64,000 nucleotides of DNA from Diphasiastrum complanatum (GCA_029204225.1 CM055094.1:28442107-28506106), one strand, 5' to 3'. Positions 34,276-46,803 are shown, numbered from the stretch's first letter. The notes: generated by a model from the letters alone, not told the origin. Translations and numbers: made by a program.

Positions 34276-35429
34276 ATGTTGGATTTTCTCATGTATTTGG
34301 ATTCTAGGCTCTTTTGTGGCCAAATTTGGCTTGTTTTCCACGATTTTGGCAAAAAATGGAGGGTAAAATTCAAAATCCAGCAAGATCAGTGTGGTGGCCT
34401 AGTCGTTATAGATTTCCACAAAAATGATGAATTATGTAGTATAAAAGGTTTGATCGTTTCCCAAGAGAGAGAATAATCTCATCTTTTGCATGGTGAATGT
34501 ATATATGATGGTAAACGAGCTAGTATGTATAAAATTCACAACGAATACTACAGCAACATAACTGGTTATCCAAAGATATTTACGTAAATTGGCATCCAAG
34601 AACACCAATGATGAAATATTTTGGTCAAGGTCTGTAAATGTAAGGATTACTTTATATTTCAAGCTCTTCAGGCATCAAGGAAATAGTCAGAATTGACAAC
34701 AACTAGCAATTAGATTCAGTAAGCAGAATCACATTACCTAAAGATTCTTCTTAATCAAACATAGAGAATTAGTCTTTATCGCAGAAAGCAAGCAAAACAG
34801 AGCCTCAAACAATCCCGTTATCTGAACACATAGCTCATTCAAAAATGAAAGAAGGTCTGCTAAAAAATGATGCTTAACAGCTTCGGCTAATACCCTGCAC
34901 ACATTAGTCAGAATTCTTACTTGCTGGTGTCGCCTGAAAATCCATGTTAGAGCAGCTGAAATTCAGTATAATATAAGAAATGTGTGTGATGCAAACAGAA
35001 CAGTATCACAATCATCCACAAATCATACAGAGTGTGTTTGCACATATGTAAAGGAAGTAATTCTGTGAAAGATAGCAGAAAGAAAAGAATGCTCAAGCTA
35101 TAGGAACTCGCTCTTCTCTCTATTGATACTCAGCTCTACATAGAAATGCGGCAATACAATGGCATGAAGTGTTGACCTTATAGGAACGATCACCGGCCTC
35201 AATGTCGTTTACGAACTGTTAAATGTCGGTTCTGGATTTCTATTGTGTCTCTTTAGAACGTCGCAACTTCTACTTAGAATATGAATTTACAAAGTACGAA
35301 ATAGGCCTTTACATATATTTAGGCACTATAGCACATTTTACGTATATGGAAATTGAAAATTTTTACAATATATGACATAGCTCGAATATTGTGAAATCAT
35401 AAGTCTCCACATATCCCCTTCCTCAACTG
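34276..35429. other. Unassigned
   Basis: No domain recognised on either strand. The composition resembles LTR debris, but no borders are visible. Confidence 0.3.
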
Positions 35430-38400
35430 TGCAGCGGCTCGCCAACAATCTGATTTACATCCTTCTTTGTCGCTTTTGGCTAGCTAGCTTGCTGTGGAAA
35501 ATTGCATTGGCTCGGGCTTCATTCTCTTCATTTTCCTGCTCCAATGTCAGCCCTTTTGTTGCCAAGAAATAGTTATTCTTCTAGTTATAGTCTTTTTGAA
35601 ATGATAAATTTGGATAACCACCCATTCCTTGATTGCCGATTGGTGCAAGGGGGTTATCAATTGATGTATTATTTGCAAGATGTGTATACCAACTATCCTC
35701 GGTTAGGATTTCAGACATCTCGACAGAAGGGACAATTAGTGAAAGTGCAGCATATGTATAGTCGAGAAATTTCGCTTTAATATACAGTTGTTGAACAGAT
35801 AAGAGGGCATAAGAAATGAGCGAAGCATTATTTACATGGTTGTACATGTAGTATGGTCTAGTTATTGGGTTAGTGGAGCGAAGTATATTATTTGTTTTTA
35901 CTTCCTCCAAATAACGAGAGTAGTTAGCTTCCCAATCTGTGTAGATTTCCCACAGATCAGAGAATAGTAATTGGTGAGAAGCTCAAGAAGAAACAGATTT
36001 AGAGTTAGTAACAACTTCTTTCACATCAAAAATGTTAATTGATTCTAACTTATTTAGGTACTCATCCAATGCTGGAAAAATATTATTCTCAAATGTCCTT
36101 AGGTATTCTAAGATGTATATATTCAAGGATCCTGCGATCACATGAATATAGTTAATTTGCACATTGAACTTGTTTTGAACAACGGCAAGGGCGAGGATTC
36201 CTTTTTGATGTACAGTTGTCTAGACCATAAAGTATTTGTGTTAGAAAAGGTCCAAGGGTCTTCCCATTGTTCCTTTGTGTAACCAAAAAGTTTAGGTGAA
36301 AAAAGGTAATCCATCATCTATTGGAGTTTTGGACTTCAAAAAGGTGGAATAAAAAATGTCAGTTCCTGATGAAATGTCTGAAATTTTGACCTTAGTAGTG
36401 AGTAGGCAATCTTGTTTTTCTTCGTAACTACTGCACTTGGTGACGCCTGGGCTTGGTATGGAATGACGCTTAACGCCCCAGGTTGGTGTTCAGCAGCTTG
36501 TACCTCTACAGCCTCCATGATTTCAGTCTGTGTTTCTTAATTTTTCTGGACTTGGCTGTAGCTGATATATGTTTGGATGGCCTTTTCTAACATTACTGAT
36601 GCTGGCTCATCTGTTTTTGTCTCCTGATCTTGTCCTTGTCCAGGTTCTTCCGCATCAGAGATCTGCATTTGGCCTGATTGGAATCTGGCCTTTTCTAGTT
36701 CTTCCTTCAGCTTCTCATAGACAATCATCTGCGGCTGCAGATATTGCATCTGGAAGGTTTGGATCATCCGCTCCTGGATTTCCTTCCATGCTACTGGATC
36801 AATTCGGTACCTGTTATGAGATACGCAGACACCGAGTGTGACTTCGGTGCTAATTCGCCAGAGTATTGCCTCTTCGGCCTGTTTTTTGTATATCCGATTG
36901 CCTTTCTTTAGCATCTCTCCAGAATTTTGCAGTTGGGCAATTGACTCCTGAGCACTACTGAGTTCATTGCTCGGTTCCGCATTGCTACTTTGAAGAGTGG
37001 CTCGTGCTCCTCTTTCTTCCTGCAAGGAAGCCTATAGGGTTTGAAGTTGTTGTTTGAGAAGGATGTTCTCATTTTCGAAAGCGTTGGATTGCTCCTTGTG
37101 AAAGTACTATACTTTAGGACCATAAATGGATCTACAAAAGATCCACAAGAGTGATTGGATGCTTGCTTAACAATCTATCAAAAAACTAGACACAAAAAAG
37201 TTGATCTAGATTGGCAATTTGACAAACAACAAGCATTAACAATCAAAAGCATTGATAAACATTGAAATCCGAGCCCACACGTGTGTACTACAGGTTGTAG
37301 TACGGCCTTCAACCTGAGAAACAAGTAGAAATTGATTTGGTTTCATTTGGATCACAAAAACTCAATGTACATAGTGAACTAGCTTGAGATTGCCAATGAG
37401 CTCCAAAAATTTTCTATCTTCTCACTATGGACAGAGGGAATACATAGCAAATTCGACTTCCTTCTTGAAGTTAGGTGGATTTCCAGCATGTAATAAGGAA
37501 TTTAACTCACTCTCCTTGACCTAAAATGAAACCTTAGTCTATTTCCTAGAGTCATGCTTGGTAGATAGCTAGTTGGTCAAATTTTCACCTTAAATATAGG
37601 ATTTAGGTCCTATAAACTAGGAATCACTACCAAAATGACATGACCAACCCTATGGACTTGACCTAGCCTACATTAGAATGGGTTTCCCACGTGGCATCAT
37701 GGCCTCACATGTGTGGGGCCCACTTGTGTACACAATTTACACTATTCTACATGGTTTTTGATCAAGCTAGATTTGCCAATTTTTGACAATTCTTCACACT
37801 CCTGCATTTCTTCCAACACTTCAAGTGTGGCATCTTGCCTTCCTTTTGCTTCTTCCAGCTCTGTCTCTTTCCTGTTCAGCTTCGCATTGGCTGCTTTGAG
37901 CTCCTCATTTCTATAGGCCAGCTGAGCCTTAGTTTCGCTTAGCTCTGCATCTGTTTGGGTGAGGTCTGCTCGGACTCTTTCATACTTGGAATCCAGCTTC
38001 CTGGATACCTTTTCCAAGTTGGCAAGGTGTTGTATAGCTACCCGAGTATCTGGCAGTAGTGTTCCAAAAACCTGTTGATATAACTCGGCATCGAGGAGTG
38101 GTTTCTGGACGTCGTTTCGCTGCCCTGCTAGTCCTCAGAAAGCTGCTCTGCTCCTTGTGGTTCTAGTTCTTGTGGTATTTCAGTCTGATTTTGCTCTTGA
38201 TCAACAATGTTCTTTGCCTCTTCTTCCATGTCCTTATTTCCTTCTGGGCTGGTCAATGGTGTATACTAGAATGATGGCGAAGACATCCTCACCGAGCTCC
38301 CTTGACTTGATGATGATGTTGTGGCTGCTGCGGTGGTTGCCTTTGATGTCTGATTTGGGATTCCGCCTCAATTGATGGCACTAACCCTGGTAATACTGGT

Positions 38401-39074
38401 GCAATCCTGATATTCTCCTGCACTGTCAACACACCTGCATACATGCATAAGATGCCCATTTACTGACCCAGTCTGGAGAACTGATTTACTTTTATTAATT
38501 TACAGAATTGATTAAAAGTAATCTGTCCGAAGGCAATCTGCTTTCCATTTAAGGCTCTCAACAGGTATCCCATATTGGTATTTGAAATTGTGTACTCTTG
38601 TTCCGGTAGAAAGATAGAAGCAAGAGTAAATCGAACGAAGCTCTTGAGATTGGGGTCTCTAATGTAAAAGAGTTTGTATCCCCGTTTCTCAAGATACGCT
38701 CCTTCTTGAAAAACTCCACTCTCCGCAATGAAATCTGGTTTGGTAACTGACATACTGCTGTCCATAGGCAATCCTAAGGCACGACATTAAAACCCCTCTA
38801 TGATTATAATCTCTTGATTGCGGACAATTGTAAAAATATGTCCTTCCACTGTTTTGCCCAAGCTGCGGATCAGCTCATAACAAAGATTAGTAAAAATAAC
38901 TGATAGATTGAATTGAAGAAGACCTTCAATTCGCACTCGAACAACTAGTGGTTGTAAGATTGGTAACACTAGCTTTGGGTGTGTCTTGAATACGATCACC
39001 ATAGTGCTTGCAAATGTAAACGAGCGATGGCAGACAAGAGCTTGATTGCAACAATTCGCAATTTCGGAGAGCAA
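35430..39074 (-). pseudogene. Unrecognised long ORF with coiled coil, broken and split by a solo LTR
   Basis: On the minus strand a series of frames runs in the same direction: 38787-39074 (MLSEIANCCNQALVCHRSFT), 38460-38771 (KRGYKLFYIRDPNLKSFVRF then TLASIFLPEQEYTI), 37804-38017 (Glu/Lys/Leu-rich heptads, RKLDSKYERVRADLTQTDAE), 36537-37025 (EPSNELSSAQESIAQLQNSG, then a KLKEELEKAR stretch), 36336-36518 and 35581-35910. The middle part is a clear coiled coil. I do not recognise the family. It lies downstream of gypsy pol in the same orientation, so it may be an extra ORF of that element or the 5' ORF of another. Stops separate the frames. Confidence 0.5.
37097..37798. mobile_element. Solo LTR, family B, with TSD CTCCT
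   Basis: 702 bp starting TGTGAAAGTAC and ending AATTCTTCACA. It is flanked on both sides by CTCCT (37092-37096 and 37799-37803), a 5-bp target-site duplication. It interrupts the coiled-coil ORF: the frames on either side resume the heptad pattern. Homologous to 1-623. No internal region remains, as expected after LTR-LTR recombination. Confidence 0.92.
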
Positions 39075-39576
39075 GAGTGATGGAAAATGGTAGCGACAAC
39101 AAATGAAGTGTTTGAAGTTTCAGGCGTATTGATGATATTTTGACGGATTAGACTACTATTAAATGGAAGCATGTCCTTCGTTTTGAAGGTACATACTAAA
39201 TAATAAGGTGTCTAGTCCAAAAAACAAAAATAAATAAATAAACAAAATGCAAAAATGCTTCGCTTGGTAAGCTTATTTCTTCCTTCGTTAAAATGCAAAA
39301 AATGCGAAGGTGTCAGAAGGTAAAATCCCAAAAAATGCGAAGGTAAGTGTCACAATTTTCGTATTGGTGAACTTACTAAATACACCATATTTCAATATAG
39401 TGTTGGGTTTTTCGCAAAATATCGATGTAGCGAAGGTCTTGGCTTTTTTGCAATACAAACAATTGCAGCATGCTTCGACATTTTCGCAAAAAAAAATGTA
39501 AACTTCGGTAAAAATAAAATAAAATAATAATAATTGGACAAAAAATGACGGCCTTCAAAAACTGATGTATCGGATA
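39075..39576. other. Spacer between coiled-coil ORF and gypsy integrase
   Basis: A phrase AAAATGCGAAGG recurs three times at 39240-39340, and A-runs are frequent. No LTR border is recognisable. Confidence 0.35.
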
Positions 39577-39969
39577 TTAGTCATAGTAGCGCTTCACCCT
39601 TGTGTCAAGTAAATGTCCTTGGAGATCAGCTAACTGAAGTGATCCATTATTAAAAACTTCTATAACTTTATACAGTCCCATCCATCTGGTATGTAATTTT
39701 TCAGGAAACAACATGTGTCTGTTATCATACAGAAGCACATAGTCCCCTTGTTTAATTTTTGTTTTCTTAATGGATTGGTCAAAAATTTCTTTTCTTTTAC
39801 TCTGAACTCGTTCAATCTCGTTTAATGAAAGACGACGATCCTCTTCCAGTTGCGTCAAAGAAACCATCCGCTCTCGGAGACTATCACGTTCATCCATTCG
39901 CTCTTCATTACTAATGCAAAACGTCGGAACTTCAAATTCTATCGGTAGTATGGGATGCATTCCATACAC
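39577..39969 (-). pseudogene. Gypsy integrase C-terminal domain
   Basis: The 130-codon frame starts YGMHPILPIEFEVPTF and ends with KKTKIKQGDYVLLYDNRHML then FPEKLHTRWMGLYKVIEVFN then GSLQLADLQGHLL. This is the SH3-like C-terminal region of gypsy integrases (the GDxVLLYD / GPYxV pattern). No chromodomain follows. Confidence 0.85.
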
Positions 39970-40070
39970 AAGATAGTATGGAGTCTACCTAGTTGTAAAC
40001 TTTTCAGCAGTTCTATATGCTCATAAGACAGATGGTAACTTCTGATCCCAATCAGAAGAATGCTTTTCCG

Positions 40071-40619
40071 TTACTTTATCAAAATTTTACATAGAATTCC
40101 ATTTGCCCGCTCCGTAAGCCCATTTTTTTTTGGATTATGTGGAGTGGTTTGGTGATGTGTAATAGAAAAATATGATAACATGGCTTCAATGGTCTGATTA
40201 AGGAAATGGGTTCCCCTATCGCTAACGAGTTCTAAGGGACAACCATATCGCGTGATAATGTTTTGGAATAAAAACTTTGCTATAGTCTTAGCATCGTTCT
40301 TAATTGTGGCTTCGGCCTCTACCATCTTGGTAGCATAGTCCGTGGCAACGAGTATGTAACGACGACGAGTTTTACGCGTGGTCCGTTTGATAGGTCCTAC
40401 AAAATCTATCCCCCACTTCTCAAAAGGTGCTAAGTGGATAATTGGAGTAAGTGGCCAATGTGTTGCAAAGCTGGGCTTCCCCATCCTCTGGCATGCATCA
40501 CATTTTTTGATGAAAATTTTAACATCTCTATAGACGGTAGGCCACCAATATTTAGCATTAAAAATCTTTTTTGTAGTGTTTTTAAGAGCATAATGACTGT
40601 AGTGCATTTTTTTGGTCAA
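40071..40619 (-). pseudogene. Gypsy integrase zinc-binding and catalytic core
   Basis: It starts in the zinc-binding region (HYALKNTTKKIFNAKYWWPT then CDACQRMGKP) and continues through the core: WGIDFVGPIKR (first Asp), LELVSDRGTHFLNQ (second Asp), and NGLTERANGILCK (Glu). All three catalytic residues are present. A frame break separates it from the C-terminal domain. The start codon is arbitrary, because this is internal to a polyprotein. Confidence 0.85.
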
Positions 40620-40624
40620 AATTT

Positions 40625-42880
40625 CAAAATTTCAGCAATTACAATCATTGATGCTGATTTTCTAGAAGAAAAATGTGCTAGATGTATCTCATATGTGCAA
40701 ACTCTGCTATTATGCCACTTTCTACTGATATACGAATGTGGCTATGGTAAAGAGTAGCTATGAAATTCTATGGCATTTTCAAATGACAGTTATACCAGAC
40801 AAATTAGAGCTATTTTTACTACGTTACTATTTCTAGTAAGTTTGTTAAATAACAATAAGCTATTTTTAGCAACATTGGTAAGTGACTTTGATGGATGATA
40901 ATATCGACAGTTGCTAAGTAGTTTTATTAAATGGCAATTTTTTGCCATATTATAATGATGAAATGTACTTTATATCATGAATAATAAAAGATGTCCAGGT
41001 ACCTTTAAGGCACTAACTTAAGTTTCAAGGAAAGGTCCTAAGGTTAAGGGTTCGACGACGATCAGTTGCGGTTTCCAGTGAAGAGCAGTTTGTGACTTAA
41101 AAAATCTTGTTATTGGAAGAAGTGAAATGAAAACGGCAGTTAAAAAAATTGTTGATGCAAAGTACAGTGCAGACTTACAAATCAAACTTGTTGGGTTGAT
41201 GTTAGACAAGTTTTTCGAGTTCGAAATATTGATATTTTGGTGATTTCCCTTGGTGGGGATGACGGTTGATTATACTGAGTGTCGGTTTATATGCGATACT
41301 GAGTTGCCAGTTTTATGATGGTTCGTGTTGAATACGAAGTCACGGGTAACACAGACAAGAATGGAAGGAATGGTGATACCTATGAGACAGTTCAACATCC
41401 GGGGAAAAATCGGAGTTTCGAAAACCCGAAACTGGGAAAGTGGTTTTGGAGGCCAAAATGTTCAAGATAGGCCTTTAGTGAAAAGTTACTTACGAGGCAC
41501 CTCCTCTCTCACGTGAAGAAGGCAGGGAAAGAGGAAAGAATGGATTCATTCTACGTAGAAGGGAGAAGAGTTTAGAGATTGTGCATGCAAAAAACTGTGT
41601 CAGGAAAAGTGATCACAGTGCATTCAACCACTCTGATTTCCAGCATGAATGTTCACCAATGTGTGTACTGATTAATGTCAATGACATGAATACTCAACGA
41701 ATCTTGTCTGAAATTCAAATGCAGTCTGGTAATGATCAAGAAACGCTGAAGTTCTGTTTGGACAGCGATCTGATCTGGAGAATGCACAATGATTGGCAAC
41801 TTGAAGAACAAAGATGATGGTCGTTTTACAATGATTTGTGTGGCATTCAACAACCTCTGTTACATGCAATCATTAACAAAGACATCTGATTGTTTTCCAT
41901 GTGAACATGAATGCTAAATAGTTTGCAGACTCTCTATCCATTGGTGGCAACCCTTTGTCAGATCTCTGTGTGATCGATGCTGATGGGCGACTTTCAGCAC
42001 TGGGTCTACATTATATATTCACCTGTAGAGATAGAAATCAGCGTGAAAGATTGTTGGAAGACCTGCGGGGCTGCTGCAGATCAACGAACCAGCTTCTGAG
42101 CCTTGGGTGCAGAACTTTTGATCAGTATGGAGGGCGGATGCAAACTCGTGGGTTGTGAACGTTGAGTGGCAGCCCGTCGCTGATCCTGTTTGAAACCCGT
42201 ATGCAGACCAACGAGCTGTAGATAAATGAGGATGCATCAAACCTATGACAAAAGTGTGTAGAAGGAAGGTGCAGAAGAGCAATCAAACGAGAGAGAAGAA
42301 TGTAATCCAAAAAGGTAAATTGATCTTTAAAACTCATAGAATTCACTAAGATTGAAAAAAATGACTTTTAAGAGAATCTTATCATAAATTTCTCAGTTTG
42401 AATGATGTGTAATGCTTAACAAATATACTTAACATGATAAATCAGCTATTGCTAATCCATTGAAAAACATGGAGAAGCTATTGCTCAAAGTGGTTGAAAA
42501 ACACCATTAGAGCTATATATATATATTATATGTTTCCAAAACCACATACATTATCATGATAAAACCATTGAAAAAGATGGTCAAGCTTTCATAGATAAAT
42601 CATGGCAATTGCATCAAAGGTTGAATCAAATTAAGTTTGCTTGATTGGAGAGAATACAAGAATTAGTAAATGAAAACATTTATATCATTGAAAAGAATAT
42701 TTGAGATGGATTACTTATGAGGTGAATGGGTTCGAACTTAAGTTACCTTCTAGTACAATCTATGGCAATATTCGAACTAGAAACCCAATGACTGGCTTCA
42801 TAATCATACTAAAACCCCACTATAGTGTTATGAACACTATTAAGCAACACAACGAACGTACCACAATGACCCCCCGAATC
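40625..42880. other. Insertion of about 2.25 kb within gypsy integrase
   Basis: Minus-strand integrase reads YKLGADDSLRRCLEPTKTTA then LHEEDSGGH at 42880-42960 and resumes at HYSHYALKNTTKK near 40610. Between them is foreign sequence with only small unrecognised plus-strand frames (41325-41516, 41581-41817, 41955-42158). No TIRs or LTRs are obvious. It could be a non-autonomous transposon or a gene fragment. Confidence 0.55.
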
Positions 42881-42993
42881 TTCCTCATGTAATGCACTTA
42901 TTACAGCGGTCGTCTTGGTTGGTTCTAAACATCGGCGGAGACTATCGTCAGCTCCTAATTTATACAATATACTATTTACAATCGTGTAAGGTC

Positions 42994-44922
42994 CTACCTT
43001 AGAAAGAAAAACAGTTTTTTGTTGTTTATTAAAATGTTCAGGATATATCTGGTCCTGTAAAAAATTAATAACGTCCCTATAAATTGATGTTTTGATTGAA
43101 TACTCATTATATTTTCATCTGGAAATTCATCAAAAATAGGTTCTAATTGGTTATTTGTTTGGAGGCGGGATATGTAATCAGCATTTTGATGATCCTTGTC
43201 TCTTCTTAATTCTACTTCATAGTTAAACTCATCTAATAATAATACCCATCTAGCTATTCTACCCGAAAGATCAGGTTTATTCACTAAATGTTTTAATGTG
43301 TAGTGATCTACATGAAAAACAAAAGGGTATCCTAAAAGGTAATGTCTAAATTTCTTTACTGAATAAATCATCCCTAATGCTTCTCGCTCTGTAGCGGAAT
43401 AATTCTTTTTTGATGCAGCTTGCCTTCCCGCATAGTAAATTGGATAAACTATATTTTGGTCATCTTTCTGACTAAGAACCACACCTATCGCAAATGATGA
43501 TGTGTTGACATATACATGGAACTTTTTAGCCCAATTTGGAGGTCTAACCCCAGTGGCTTCTGCTAATGACTGTTTCAATTGATCAAAAGCTTTCTGATGG
43601 TCTTGTGTCCAATGATACTCAGCATATTTTTTTAAAAAACTTGTTAAAGGAGTTACTATTATAGCATAATCTTTAATTATCCTCCGATAGTAACCTACAT
43701 GACCTAGTAAACCTCTAAGCTCTCTTAAATTGGTTGGTTTTAATAATTCTAAAATCATTTTTATTTTTTCGATGTCGGCTTGTATACCATCCTTCGAAAT
43801 TTTATGTCCTAAAAGGATTCTTTCCCTCATCCCAAAGTAACACTTAGCTGGATGCAGTTTAAGAGATGTCTCTTGACATCTTCTCAATGTTTTCTCTAAT
43901 GCATCTAAATGGTTTTTAGTTGATGAATAGACACAAAAGTCATCCATAAAAATTTCTAAAAACTTTCTTAATTTTTTTTGAAAAATATTCATCATCATAC
44001 GTTGGAATATGGCAGGTGCATTACAAAGACCAAATGGCGTTCGCGTATATGCGTACGTCCCCCAATCAGTGGTGAAAGTTGTTTTGGAACTATCTTCCTC
44101 CTTTATAAAAACTTGGTTATAACCTGAGAATCCATCTAAAAACCTATAACGTTCATGACCAGCTACCTGGTCAAGAATGGTATTTGTATATGGTAGAGGA
44201 TGATAATCCTTTGTTGTAGCAACATTTAGTTTCCTAAAATCCTGACAAACTCTAATCTTGTCCGTCTTCTTCTTAGGTACTATAACTATTGGTGGTACCC
44301 ACTCACTACTTAGAACAAGATATATAATACCCGCTCTAAGACATCTATCTAATTTGTCTTTTACTAATAAGGAGTATTTTGGATTCAATCTATATTGATG
44401 CTGTCTAACAAGTATTGTTCCCTGAATGAGATCTATTCTATGTTCGCCCCACTTAACTGGTATTCCTATTAAATCATCCATCGACCAAGCAAACACGTTT
44501 TGGTATTTTTGAAGAAGCAATATATACTCTTCACGTTCTTGGTCCGATTGGTATTTATATAGATTCAAAGTCTTACCTTTATTAATTTCTATTTCTACAT
44601 AATCTATTTCATCTACCATCCCCTCGGTCAGACTTGCTCTGGTTTCACCCAGAACTTCTCTTGACTTGGATGTTATCGATATTTCTTCTTTCGCATCAAT
44701 CTCATAGCATTCTATGAAATTGATCCATGATTCAGCAGGTCTAGCTAATTCCTCACCCCATCTCAAAAGGTGACCCCCTATTGGGCTGGCTGTGAGAATG
44801 CCTAGAAAAAATATCTGTTTGGTAGACCAATTTATAATAGCATCTGCTTGATATAACCATGGTCTTCCAAATAATATCGAATAAGGTGGTGTATCTATTG
44901 GGTCTATGACAAGGAAATTCAT
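42994..44922 (-). pseudogene. Gypsy reverse transcriptase and RNase H
   Basis: 642 open codons. The N-terminus is the end of protease domain 2 (SILFGRPWLYQADAIINW). RT follows: SSEWVPPIVIVPKKKTDKIR then VCQDFRKLN, FLDGFSGYNQVFIKEEDSSK, and the active site KFLEIFMDDFCVYSS (FMDD). RNase H starts KKFHVYVNTSSFAIGVVLSQ, where the family's first catalytic Asp is Asn, and continues ATEREALGMIYSVKKFRHYL then FHVDHYTLKHLVNKPDLSGR. The long open frame shows limited decay, but the RNase H change suggests an inactive enzyme. Confidence 0.9.
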
Positions 44923-44924
44923 AA

Positions 44925-45363
44925 CAAACGTCTATGTCTCTATAATTACGTTAATACCTCTTAGCTCACCTACTGGTATACATTTAGTCGCGTCCGCTAA
45001 ATGGATTTTTTGATAAGTGATAGGCTGTATCTGGTTCTCTTATCCTAATTCTTTAACCATTATTTTCGTTACTAGATTGATACTGGATCCTGAGTCTATT
45101 AGTATTCTATCTATAGTCTGATCTCCTATGATCGCACTAACATCTGGAACTCCACAATCTCCTCTATCTACATATTCTACTCTATTACTGTATGCAGGTA
45201 TACTTAGTGTGACTAACCTCTCCCCTTTCTCAGTCCCTACTGACTGAAGCCCTTCTACCTCCGAAGTATAGCTCAAGGAAGATGTAGGTGTCTCGCCTTC
45301 GTACTTATCTTTTTCCCATGATATGGAAATTCTTTTATGACTTTTTCCTGTCGGTGTCTCCAT
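44925..45363 (-). pseudogene. Gypsy aspartic protease-like domain 2
   Basis: The 45040-45363 frame contains SAIIGDQTIDRILIDSGSSI then NLVTKIMVKELG, with the canonical DSG active site. After a stop at 45038 the domain continues in the region before 44922 (LADATKCIPVGELRG), and ends with GRPWLYQAD in the RT frame. This is the copy expected to mature the polyprotein. Confidence 0.8.
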
Positions 45364-45392
45364 CTGGTCTCGAAGGTAATCTCCTTTTTCTT

Positions 45393-45660
45393 CTAGTGGG
45401 TTACAACATCAGCCTGATAGAGCCATGGTCGTCCTAATAACACTTTATATGACGATTGTCTTGTAGTTTTTAATATTATAAAATCCATAAGAAACTTATG
45501 GTCTCCAATATAAACTATGACCTGAGATAGTTCTCCTATTGGTGATCTTCTAGTTGCATCGGCTAACCTTAAATGTCTTAAAGTGGGTGCTATTCTATGA
45601 TGAATGCCTAATTCATATGCCGTTTTTTCAGTCATTATATTTACACTAGATCCGAAATCT
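45393..45660 (-). pseudogene. Gypsy aspartic protease-like domain 1 (DFG active site)
   Basis: The minus strand reads VPIDFGSSVNIMTEKTAYEL, then LRLADATRRSPIGELSQVIV, then SYKVLLGRPWLYQADVVTH. It has the same fold order as domain 2, including the closing GRPWLYQAD. The active-site triplet is DFG instead of D[ST]G, so it is probably non-catalytic. It lies directly upstream of domain 2. Confidence 0.78.
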
Positions 45661-45782
45661 ATGGGTACATTATCTAAGATGCAACCATTAATTACTATCT
45701 GAATCTCTGGTTGGCCTTCATCACCGTAATTAACTAATCCTAAGTTGATTACTGGTAACTTCGCTTTTCTTCTCTTTTTATT

Positions 45783-46199
45783 TTACAAGAATTGCTTAAT
45801 TTCTTTCTTATAATATTGGTTATCGTCTAATAACTGTTTAAAGGTTATATTAGGCATTCTAGAAACAAGGTCTTTTACAATATTATAAGAATGGTTTCTA
45901 AGTGGTGACAAATCTCTAGGTATCTTGCTACTTATAACTGGATCTGAAAATGTCACTTTCTTAACTTGTCTAGTTTCTTCGTCTAAAAGCTTCTTAGCTT
46001 TTGAACTAATATCAACATCATAATGTTTTCCATTAGACTTACCAAGACTTAATTCTTTATTACTAGGAATTTTTACTATCTGTTCTACGAACTTCGCTTT
46101 TTCTGTCGCGTTTTTCACAGTTTTTACAATTTTTGCCTTAGTTTTCTTCTTACCTTTAAGTGTTAAAGACTCTTTACTACTTCTTGTAGTTACAGCCAA
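45783..46199 (-). pseudogene. Gypsy gag-pol linker
   Basis: 138 codons, Lys-rich at the start (MAVTTRSSKESLTLKGKKKT), ending YNIVKDLVSRMPNITFKQLL then DDNQYYKKEIKQFL. This resembles the YNVxxxLxxxPAxIxxxxLL segment that precedes protease in plant gypsy elements. The first codons overlap the junction with copia sequence at about 46190-46200. Confidence 0.6.
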
Positions 46200-46319
46200 A
46201 GAATCTAAGATGATCTACCTTAGGCTTTTTCTTATACAACATCTCAAATGGTGTTCTTCCTTCAATGCAAGATTAGGAAGCCTATTACAAAGATAGTTTG
46301 CACATGCAACTGCTTCTCC

Positions 46320-46803
46320 TTAAAAAATTTTAGGTAGAGAGGCTTCTAGCCTAATGGCTTTTGCACATTCACACAAAGTTCTATTTTTTCTCTCAGCAAC
46401 TCCATTTTGCTGAGAAGTAGATGAACAAGAAAATTCTTTTTGTATTCTCTCTCTCTCAAAAAAGTCTTTAAACTTATTGGAGATGTATTCTCCTCCACTA
46501 TCACTTCTCAAAGCTTTCAACTTGAAAGAAAATTGCTTTTCTACATAAGCTTTGAAAGTAAGGAAAACATCATAAACCATGGCTTTAGAAGACAACATAT
46601 CATATAATCATCTACAAAGGAAACAAAGCAATTTGCTCCTCCTTTGCTCTTAGTTGAAGAGAAATGAACATCAGAGTGCATGAGTTCAAATGATTGCTTT
46701 GTTTTGATGCTTGATCTAGGAAAAGGCCTTCAGTGTGATTTTGCCAAAACACAAGCTTCACAAGGTTGAAGCTCCTTTGACAGGGTCTTTGGTAGTCCAA
46801 CAA
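46320..46803 (-). pseudogene. Copia integrase (copy 2)
   Basis: 46320-46598 carries ALRSDSGGEYISNKFKDFFE and QQNGVAERKNRTLCECAKAI (second Asp and Glu). The first Asp block (DVHFSS in the family) lies in the 46612-46803 region in a shifted frame. A small deletion near 46600 removes the RYSWIY block. Confidence 0.8.

Larger units (their letters stand above)
39577..46199 (-). mobile_element. Ty3/gypsy element, pol region, no LTRs seen
   Basis: On the minus strand: gag-pol linker (45783-46199), protease-like domain 1 (45393-45660), protease-like domain 2 (44925-45363), RT and RNase H (42994-44922), integrase (39577-40619, first part near 42880-42990). RT before integrase is the Ty3/gypsy order. 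Integrase is split by about 2.25 kb of foreign sequence. At 46199/46200 it abuts a truncated copia family A copy, so the 5' part is lost. Confidence 0.88.
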
